Of a DNA stretch of 38,687 nucleotides, positions 32,933-38,687 are shown piece after piece (the first letter of the stretch is position 1; every line of letters begins with the position of its first letter). This DNA comes from JANLSE01 sp038214135 (GTDB taxonomy: Bacteria; Chloroflexota; Chloroflexia; Chloroflexales; Roseiflexaceae): contig JBBQSD010000052.1 of the NCBI GenBank assembly GCA_038214135.1, positions 1 through 38,687 of the forward strand, in the 5' to 3' direction. The notes beneath the pieces were generated by a model, which did not search any database, was not told the DNA's origin, and saw only the letters and a list, made by a program, of their open reading frames with translations. The translations under genes and the position numbers were made by a program.

Positions 32933-35101
32933 TTATGTTTTTACAATCTGTGGTGCATACTCAACCCGTGGATGATAGATGCCCTGGAGTGTCGAGATGA
33001 AGGCCAAGCGTATTCTGGCAATATCCTGGAGCGTCAGCGGGCTTTCATCGAGTTGGCCACTACGAACGCGCTCATCAATAATCGAGCCGACCAATTCCTC
33101 AAGTGTTTGGGCATCGCTATGGCGCACGCCCTGTTCACGAGAGGAAACGACCTTGCCATGCTGAACCTTGGCGCGAACCGTGGCTTCCGTCGTATCTGCA
33201 AGCATCATGATCGCCTGTTCGCGGGTATGCGGGCGCGGCCCTGGGTAGCGGAAATGATCGATGTTGACGGTATCGCTGCGCTGAAGGGCTAACTGATAGA
33301 AATGGCGGATCACACTCGTTCCATGATGGGTCGCAATAAAATCGATAATCTGGCCCGGAACATGGGCGGCCTGGGCCATTGTAATGCCCTCACGCACATG
33401 GTCGGCAATAATTTCAGCACTCGTATCTGGGTCGAGATCGTTATGCACATTCTCGCGATCGCTCTGGTTATCGGTAAAAAAGAAGGGCCGTACTGTTTTG
33501 CCAATATCGTGATAGTAGGAGGCCACGCGCAACAACAGGGCATCGGCTCCAATTGCCTCAGCCGCGCTCTCGGCCAGATTCCCAACAGCAACGCTATGGT
33601 AGTAGGTGCCGGGAGCCTCTCGAATGAGCTTGCGTAGCAGCGGCTGTGCTGGATGCGCCAATTCCATGAGTTGCAGCGGCGTCACAATTCCAGCCAGATG
33701 GCCAATGATATTGTACAATCCAAGGGCGACGATGGCGGCTATGGCTCCGTTGATCAACCCGAGTAGGGCCAGAACGGCAAGATCTTCTGGCCAGGCACCC
33801 CGCGATTCAATCAGCGCCAGGCCAATTGCAGCCAGAGCTGTTGTTATTCCAATAGCGATCCCAGCCATAATGAACTTGAGCGAGCGCTCGCCACGCCCGA
33901 TCACGAACACGCCTGCCATCGTTCCAAGCATCAGTGCCGATGCAACATTTACCTGGCCACCACTCAGAAATGCCACCAGCAGCGCTAGCACGACGGTCAT
34001 AAATAGGGCCAGGCCACTGGTGAACAGCGCCGCCAATAACAGGGCGATCACGCCAAGTGGGAATGCATACAGCCAGTTCCAACCGAGAGAAGCGACCAGG
34101 CGTGCTAGCAGCGCCATTGTGATACACAACAGCATGATCGTCAGCAGTGAACGCGGATTGCTAAGTATATCGCGTTGAACCACAGCAATATACGCACCGA
34201 GTGCAATCGCAAGCAGGGCTGCAAGAACACCCTTGCCGCCAATCATAAACCAATCCACGCCAGCGCTCAGTTCACCAAGGGCTTTGAGCTTCTCCTCAAC
34301 ATCAACGGTCACAACGTCACCAGCGCGAATAATGCTTTCACCTTCGAGAATCCGAACCGTTACCGGTTGGACGGCCGCAATAGCCTCATCTTTGCGGGCG
34401 CGGGTGGCCACCTCATCGATCACCAGATTGGGCTTGAGATACGAACTGGCAAACAGTACCATCAGATCCCGATCAGGGGTGCGCGAGTTCAACAGCGATG
34501 CCCGATATGGTAACGAGAAGGAACGCAACTGTGCCACCGCCTGGTCATCAAGGGCGAACTGATACTCGCCAACGGCATAATCGTACAATTCAAGCGAAAG
34601 CCGTTGCACCTCTGCCCAGCGCTCCGAATCAAGGCGCACAATCTGGGCAGCCAGGCCATCGGAAATGACAAGCGTGCTTGATGGTAGTGCAGCGATCTTC
34701 TGACGCTCGGCAGTTGCCGCCAGGGTTGGGTCATCCCGAATCTGTGTGATTGTCAGCAGTAGATCGGAGAGCAATGAACGTTGCTGTGTCAGGACGCTCA
34801 GTTCACGAGCATAGACAACCGTATCGGCAGAGCTTTCTGCACGGGCTCGTTCCAGAGCGGTGCGCGATTCGCTGGTATACGCGATGCTCCGCGATGCCTG
34901 GATACTGATCGGGCTGGGCTGATCGCGCTTCAGGCTCAGCGTCGGCGGCGGCTGCACCGCCAGAATAGCCCAGAGCACCAATGCCAGTGTCACGATAACA
35001 AGCACGAGAATCACTCGTTGCCGACGCGCTCGCCGCCGCAGGCCATACGATGGGGTCTGCGGGCGAGCGGGTACACGAAGTTTGCGTTGCAGAGAAAACA
35101 T
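32933..35101 (-). CDS. 7TMR-HD family membrane HD phosphodiesterase (PgpH-like)
   Basis: The 722-aa protein has a cytoplasmic basic N-terminus and one membrane helix (about 31-49). An extracytoplasmic domain of about 230 residues follows, then seven membrane helices (about 285-475), then a cytoplasmic HD domain. The HD domain shows APGTYYHSVAVGNLAESAAE, LLLRVASYYHDIGKTVRPFF, DHVREG and FIATHHGTSVIRHFY, giving the full H...HD...H...H...D set. This is the architecture of PgpH, which hydrolyses c-di-AMP. It sits between yqeY and ybeY; in Firmicutes pgpH also adjoins ybeY. Its ATG directly follows the yqeY stop with no gap. Confidence 0.94.
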   Translation of the reverse strand: MFSLQRKLRVPARPQTPSYGLRRRARRQRVILVLVIVTLALVLWAILAVQPPPTLSLKRDQPSPISIQASRSIAYTSESRTALERARAESSADTVVYARELSVLTQQRSLLSDLLLTITQIRDDPTLAATAERQKIAALPSSTLVISDGLAAQIVRLDSERWAEVQRLSLELYDYAVGEYQFALDDQAVAQLRSFSLPYRASLLNSRTPDRDLMVLFASSYLKPNLVIDEVATRARKDEAIAAVQPVTVRILEGESIIRAGDVVTVDVEEKLKALGELSAGVDWFMIGGKGVLAALLAIALGAYIAVVQRDILSNPRSLLTIMLLCITMALLARLVASLGWNWLYAFPLGVIALLLAALFTSGLALFMTVVLALLVAFLSGGQVNVASALMLGTMAGVFVIGRGERSLKFIMAGIAIGITTALAAIGLALIESRGAWPEDLAVLALLGLINGAIAAIVALGLYNIIGHLAGIVTPLQLMELAHPAQPLLRKLIREAPGTYYHSVAVGNLAESAAEAIGADALLLRVASYYHDIGKTVRPFFFTDNQSDRENVHNDLDPDTSAEIIADHVREGITMAQAAHVPGQIIDFIATHHGTSVIRHFYQLALQRSDTVNIDHFRYPGPRPHTREQAIMMLADTTEATVRAKVQHGKVVSSREQGVRHSDAQTLEELVGSIIDERVRSGQLDESPLTLQDIARIRLAFISTLQGIYHPRVEYAPQIVKT

Positions 35102-35605
35102 CTATGATTGGCTCAGAATCTCACGAACGACCTGATTGATCACCCGTCCATCGGCGCGGCCCTTGAACTGCCCCATAACGGCTGGCATTATTTTCCCCAT
35201 TGCAGCAGTGCCGCTCAAACCCAACCCTGCAATCACATCGGCAATCAGTGGCCGTAACTCATCCGCTGTCATCAGGCGCGGCAAATATTCCTCCAGAATC
35301 AGTGCCTCGGCCTCCTCGCGCTCGGCCAATTCCTCACGGTGCCCTTTCCGAAACAGCTCGGCAGCCTCGTGTCGCTTGCGAACTTCCTTGGTCAGCGCAT
35401 CCTGCATGGCCTGATCGCCAAGCGCCTGGTTTCGATCAATCGTATCGGCGGCTTCTTCACCTGCCGCATCAAAGGCATCCTTGACCATTGCCATCTGGGC
35501 GTTCTTGATCGCATTAATGCCCATACGGATAACCTCCACCCGCAGTGTATCCCGCGCACGCATGGCCGTCTTGAGGTCGTTCTGAAGCCGTTCCAGGAGG
35601 TTCAT
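35102..35605 (-). CDS. yqeY: GatB/YqeY domain protein
   Basis: The 167-aa product is about 20 residues longer than typical YqeY. It has the family pattern LERLQNDLKTAMRARDTLRV at the start, then TKEVRKRHEAAELFRKGHRE, EEAEALILEEYLPRLM, and the GatB-like tail (AMGKIMPAVMGQFKGRADGR). The extra length is an insertion near residues 40-62 (FDAAGEEAADTIDR). The family relates to the tRNA-binding tail of the GatB amidotransferase subunit; the cell role is not settled. Its stop abuts the PgpH-like start. Confidence 0.95.
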   Translation of the reverse strand: MNLLERLQNDLKTAMRARDTLRVEVIRMGINAIKNAQMAMVKDAFDAAGEEAADTIDRNQALGDQAMQDALTKEVRKRHEAAELFRKGHREELAEREEAEALILEEYLPRLMTADELRPLIADVIAGLGLSGTAAMGKIMPAVMGQFKGRADGRVINQVVREILSQS

Positions 35606-35649
35606 GATCTATTCCTTATTGTATGAAATCGTATGAAATCGGTAGGGGT

Positions 35650-35794
35650 GGTTCGTGAACCACCCACATGATGGCAGATGCACACGGCGGGCGGTTCGTG
35701 AACCACCCACATGATGGCAGATGCACACGGCGGGCGGTTCGTGAACCACCCACATGATGGCAGATGCACACGGCGGGTGGTTCGTGAACCACCC
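35650..35794. repeat. 43-bp tandem repeat with palindromic core, about 3.4 copies
   Basis: GGTTCGTGAACC begins at 35650, 35693, 35736 and 35779, exactly 43 bp apart. Copies include GTGGTTCGTGAACCAC, a palindrome, and a 27-bp invariant rest (ACATGATGGCAGATGCACAC then GGCGGG). The last palindrome abuts the gmk stop codon. Each copy can fold as a hairpin in RNA. The gap between gmk and yqeY holds nothing else. Confidence 0.92.
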
Positions 35795-36427
35795 CTACAG
35801 GCTGACGTGCCGTGGCCGCACCCGATGTTTTTCCGCTAGAACAATCGCCCGGATCTGGTCGGCAGCATCATCAAGCCGATCATCGCGATTGATGACGACA
35901 TAATCAAATTCTCGGATCGCCTCAAGTTCTTTACGCACCACCGCAAGCCGTCGCTCAATCTCATCTGGGGTATCCGTTCGGCGGGCTTCCAATCGTTTGC
36001 GTAGTTCATCTGGGCTGCCGGGAGCAACAAAGATCAACACAGCCTCTGGAGCTAAACGCCTGATCGTCGCAGCACCCTGGACATCGATCCGCAGCACGAC
36101 ATCGTGATTGCTTGCGAGTGCGCGGCGCACCTCAAATTTTGGCACACCCTTATACTGGCCATACACCTCTGCCCATTCGATCAGTTCGTCATCGCGGATC
36201 AATCCTTCAAATGTCTCTCGTGAAACAAAATGATAATCATAGCCATCACGCTCGCCAACCCGCATCGGCCGGCTTGTTGCAGTCACAACAAAATGAAATG
36301 GTACGCCCGCTGTTCGCATGCGGGTAAGCACGGAGTCTTTGCCAACTCCAGATGGCCCAGAGATGACGACCAGCAATGGCGGTGGCGGCAGTGATCGAAT
36401 GATTGGGTTGAGATCAGTTGTATGCAT
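35795..36427 (-). CDS. gmk: Guanylate kinase
   Basis: The 210-aa protein has LLVVISGPSGVGKDSVL, the P-loop with Asp in the place where Gly or Ser is more usual before the Ser. TATSRPMRVGERDGYDYHF is the GMP-binding region. ELIEWAEVYGQYKGVPK and VLRIDVQGAATIRR complete the core, and LIFVAPGSPDELRKRLEARR is the lid. It converts GMP to GDP. The start has no strong ribosome binding site. It is divergent from the NFACT gene, a pairing seen in many bacteria. Confidence 0.96.
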   Translation of the reverse strand: MHTTDLNPIIRSLPPPPLLVVISGPSGVGKDSVLTRMRTAGVPFHFVVTATSRPMRVGERDGYDYHFVSRETFEGLIRDDELIEWAEVYGQYKGVPKFEVRRALASNHDVVLRIDVQGAATIRRLAPEAVLIFVAPGSPDELRKRLEARRTDTPDEIERRLAVVRKELEAIREFDYVVINRDDRLDDAADQIRAIVLAEKHRVRPRHVSL

Positions 36428-36445
36428 AGCGTATAATTCCGAGGC

Positions 36446-36469
36446 CTTTATAGCTTTATAGCTTTATAG
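36446..36469. promoter_or_regulatory. Three tandem CTTTATAG boxes between divergent genes
   Basis: CTTTATAG is repeated three times without gap at 36446, 36454 and 36462. In either direction this gives TATAG/TATAAAG units resembling -10 elements, 19-35 bp from the gmk start and about 40-60 bp from the NFACT start. It may hold promoters for both genes, but no -35 can be fixed. Confidence 0.4.
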
Positions 36470-36509
36470 GGTGTATGGCATTCTTGGTATTGCGTTCGGA
36501 TGAATTGCT

Positions 36510-38315
36510 GTGTCGTATGTTGATGCTCTCACAATTGCCGCTGTTGTCGACGAACTGCACGAAACGATTATCGGCGGGCGAATTCAGCGTGTGCTCCAAC
36601 CCGGCCCGTTGAGCATTGCACTTGAAGTCTATGCGGATCATCATCGCTATCATCTGCTGATATCGGCCAGCCCGCGATTTGCACGAATCCATTTGAGTGC
36701 GGCCAAGCCATCGCGTGGAACCACGAGCGATACGCCACTGCTCCTGTTATTACGCAAATATGTCACCGGCGGGCGGATCGTCGCAATCGAGCAACCCAAT
36801 CTCGAACGAGTCGTGCTGCTTAGTATAGTCAAACGACCGCCACAGCGCAACTCTGCCCCAATCGAGCCGACCGAAGAGATCGAAACAGAGCCAGATGAGC
36901 CAGATGATGAGTTTGATGAGCATGAAGAGAGCCTACTTCGTTGCGAATTGGTCGCCGAGCTGATGGATCAGCGCAGCAATATCGTGCTGGTTGGTGATAA
37001 TAATATCATTCTTGGGTGTGCGCGCCGAGTTACCGCCAAAATGAGCCGTCGTGTCATTCTGCCCCGTGAACCATATGAACTCCAACCGCCACAGGATAAG
37101 CGTGATCCGCGATTGATCACCGCAGCTGGTGTGCGCGATACATCCGAATCGGCTGAACCAGATGCCAAGGGCCGTGCGCCAACTCTTGCTCGTGCGCTTG
37201 TGACAACCTACCGTGGCCTTTCGCCGCTTGCCGCTCGTGAGGCGGTGTTCCGTGCTGTTGGCGATACAGAAGCCATGCCAGGGCCAGATCTGCCATGGGA
37301 GCGTGTTGCAGCAGCGGTTCGTGTACTCTGGAGTCCTACCAATCGCAGGCCATGCCTGGTGCGTAAAGATGGTGCGCCGATTGCATTTGCGCCATATACG
37401 CTCACCCATATGGCCGGTGCCAGCGATCAGCCAAGCATGAGTGCTGCGCTAGAAGCCTATTTCGCAGCCCGCGAACACCTGACCGATCATCAGCAGCGGC
37501 GTGAGGCGTTGCGTGCGCAGATCCTGGATGTTCGCGAACGGCTGGAAAAGCAGCGTGCATCACTCAATTCCGAACTGCGTAAGGTTCGCGATCTGGAGCG
37601 CTTACGCTGGGAGGGCGAGATGATCTATGCCTTCCTGCACACACTTGAGCCACGGCAGGCAGAATTGCGGATCGATGGCGACCCGCGTGTGATCACGCTC
37701 GATCCACGCAAGAGTGCCGTCGAGAGCGCCCAGGAACGCTTCCGCGCCTATGATAAAGCCAAGGGTGCCATGGAAGGTGTCCCAGAGCGGCTGCACGCCG
37801 TTGAGGTGCGCCTGGCAGGCATCGACGAAACGCTGGCGCTGCTTGATCTGGCCGAGGGCTTTGAAGCAATCGAGACAATCGCCCTGGAAGTTGCCGATCA
37901 GGGGTTGCTTTCCAACCGCCATACAGAAAAGAAACGCAGGCCAAGCAAGCTGAAGGCCACGCCCTTGCGGCTCGAATCCAGCGATGGTTTTGCGATCTAT
38001 GTTGGGCGCAGCGCCGGACAGAACGAGATGGTCACATTCAAACTCGGTGCACCAGAGGATCTCTGGCTACACGCCCGTGGCCTACCCGGCGCGCATGTGA
38101 TCATCAAAAGCGCAGGGCGGGATGTGCCGCAGAGTACACTCGAAGAAGCGGCGGCATTGGCCGCCTATTTCAGCCGCAATCGTGAAGAACCAGCCGTCGA
38201 GATCGATATTACCCGCCGCAGCCAGGTGCGGCGCATTCGCGGTGGCCCACCAGGGCTGGTCAGCTACCACGCCGAGGCAACGATCCGCGCCGCGCCACGC
38301 CCGCCGTGGAAGTAA
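36510..38315 (+). CDS. NFACT family protein (Rqc2/RqcH/FbpA-like)
   Basis: The 601-aa protein starts with GTG at 36510. The NFACT-N domain (1-210) has DALTIAAVVDELHETIIGGR and the GGRIVAIEQPNLERVVLLSI region. Here an ER pair (99-100) stands in place of the DR pair that RqcH uses for alanine tailing. An acidic insertion follows (TEEIETEPDEPDDEFDEHEE, about 115-135). A coiled coil lies at about 330-370. The C-terminal NFACT-R domain (from about 490) has GFAIYVGRSAGQNEMVTFKL and DLWLHARGLPGAHVIIKS. The family binds stalled 50S-nascent chain complexes; some also act as fibronectin-binding proteins. Role in C-terminal tailing is inferred by family. Confidence 0.93.
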   Translation: MSYVDALTIAAVVDELHETIIGGRIQRVLQPGPLSIALEVYADHHRYHLLISASPRFARIHLSAAKPSRGTTSDTPLLLLLRKYVTGGRIVAIEQPNLERVVLLSIVKRPPQRNSAPIEPTEEIETEPDEPDDEFDEHEESLLRCELVAELMDQRSNIVLVGDNNIILGCARRVTAKMSRRVILPREPYELQPPQDKRDPRLITAAGVRDTSESAEPDAKGRAPTLARALVTTYRGLSPLAAREAVFRAVGDTEAMPGPDLPWERVAAAVRVLWSPTNRRPCLVRKDGAPIAFAPYTLTHMAGASDQPSMSAALEAYFAAREHLTDHQQRREALRAQILDVRERLEKQRASLNSELRKVRDLERLRWEGEMIYAFLHTLEPRQAELRIDGDPRVITLDPRKSAVESAQERFRAYDKAKGAMEGVPERLHAVEVRLAGIDETLALLDLAEGFEAIETIALEVADQGLLSNRHTEKKRRPSKLKATPLRLESSDGFAIYVGRSAGQNEMVTFKLGAPEDLWLHARGLPGAHVIIKSAGRDVPQSTLEEAAALAAYFSRNREEPAVEIDITRRSQVRRIRGGPPGLVSYHAEATIRAAPRPPWK

Positions 38316-38344
38316 CGAGAACCAAGGACCGAGCATTCAGAAGC

Positions 38345-38361
38345 CAGGAGTCAGGAGTCAG
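38345..38361. repeat. Two copies of heptamer CAGGAGT
   Basis: This is the reverse complement of the ACTCCTG units found elsewhere in the window, a short member of the dispersed heptamer family. Confidence 0.6.
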
Positions 38362-38438
38362 AATACCGAGAACCCAGAACCACACCCTGACTAGGTGACT
38401 AGGTATGTTTGGTGTGAATTAGCGCAATTGGCGAACAA

Positions 38439-38522
38439 CGAAAGGTGTCGATAGCATACCATCCCTGTGCCAACTCCGGCCAAGGAAAGGAGCATACGCA
38501 CGCTGGATCTCGACACCTTTCG
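38439..38522. repeat. 13-bp perfect inverted repeat around the transposase remnant start
   Basis: CGAAAGGTGTCGA (38439-38451) is the exact reverse complement of 38510-38522. The right arm lies inside the first codons of the transposase remnant. Its role is unknown; it could fold the mRNA start or reflect a partial inversion. Confidence 0.6.
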
Positions 38523-38687
38523 GACCACAGTGTACGTGCTGGTGGACGATTCGATCACATCGCAGCCACCGACGGCCCTGCGGCCAGGTTGACCGAAAGT
38601 GAAGTCGTGACGTTGGTGCTGCTGCGCCAATGGACATAGTTTCTTCGTCAACGGGCTTTCGTTCGCGATGCCATCAAACATTTGCGC
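38503..38687 (+). pseudogene. Decayed transposase, cut by the window edge
   Basis: Starting at a CTG at 38503 (AAGGAAAGGAG lies about ten bases upstream), the frame reads LDLDTFRTTVYVLVDDSI and stops at 38590. A shift into another frame continues as LTESEVVTLVLLRQW. Then a TAG at 38637 interrupts before FLRQRAFVRDAIKHLR. The DLDTF...YVLVDD and T-E-S-E-V-V-T-L-x-L-L motifs match the N-terminal region of IS982/IS4-like DDE transposases. There is one frameshift, one nonsense codon and no standard start, so it is inactive. It runs beyond the window. Confidence 0.75.

Noticed and set aside
35650..35794. Possible CRISPR array
   Set aside because: The sequences between palindromes are identical, so there are no spacers. 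It is a simple 43-bp tandem repeat.

Overview
The window looks like a chromosomal segment of a Chloroflexota bacterium, probably a Chloroflexales or Herpetosiphon relative. The basis is an ECF sigma factor paired with a DUF5667-type membrane protein, a DUF5317 protein, many polytopic GT-C-like membrane proteins, a short EF-Ts, and many short intergenic repeats. This is inference from gene content; no 16S or phylogeny is available here.

Layout. 1-1700: an accessory patch with a MITE-like element, a serine recombinase, a start-less XRE-regulator remnant, a hairpin-rich intergenic stretch and tRNA-Lys(CTT). 1787-4502 (minus): ECF sigma factor, its probable membrane anti-sigma partner, and a lipoprotein; the last two are dominated by Asn/Asp low-complexity repeats. 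4647-7006 (minus): an STT3-like GT-C membrane protein and an HD phosphohydrolase. 7267-9413 (plus): a tight cluster of a 43-aa membrane peptide, a DUF5317 protein, a 97-aa protein with a RiPP-leader-like pattern, and a soluble GAF histidine kinase. 9505-12326: a large membrane protein divergent from a GNAT acetyltransferase. 12449-15729 (minus): a lipocalin-like CrtC/AttH protein, an isoprenyl diphosphate synthase fused to an SCP2-like domain, and an unknown protein.

15868-21620 (plus) is the most unusual part. Five consecutive genes, each with a good ribosome binding site and tight spacing, encode proteins that I cannot place with confidence in any known family. They are a basic protein with a leader-like segment, a 734-aa protein with two tandem domains of about 115 residues, a 468-aa protein with two smaller repeated domains, a His-rich 185-aa protein, and a protein with an Ig-like C-terminus. 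The operon fires from a promoter whose -10 element overlaps the -10 of the divergent isoprenoid operon. This is my best candidate for an undescribed system.

21697-25642: a small helical protein, a secreted M30-like metallopeptidase, two small membrane proteins and a membrane-anchored SH3 protein. 25747-30252 (plus): the conserved housekeeping cluster rpsB-tsf-pyrH-frr-uppS-cdsA behind a clear sigma-70-type promoter. 30225-35605 (minus): yqeY, pgpH-like HD protein, ybeY, dgkA and a GT4 glycosyltransferase. 35795-38315: gmk divergent from an NFACT (Rqc2/FbpA) gene. 38503-38687: a decayed transposase running off the window.

Intergenic DNA is rich in repeats: CTGACTC/G heptamer arrays, a 43-bp tandem repeat with an internal palindrome, a 27-bp tandem repeat, GTGACA/GGTGA repeats, and two elements with inverted ends.
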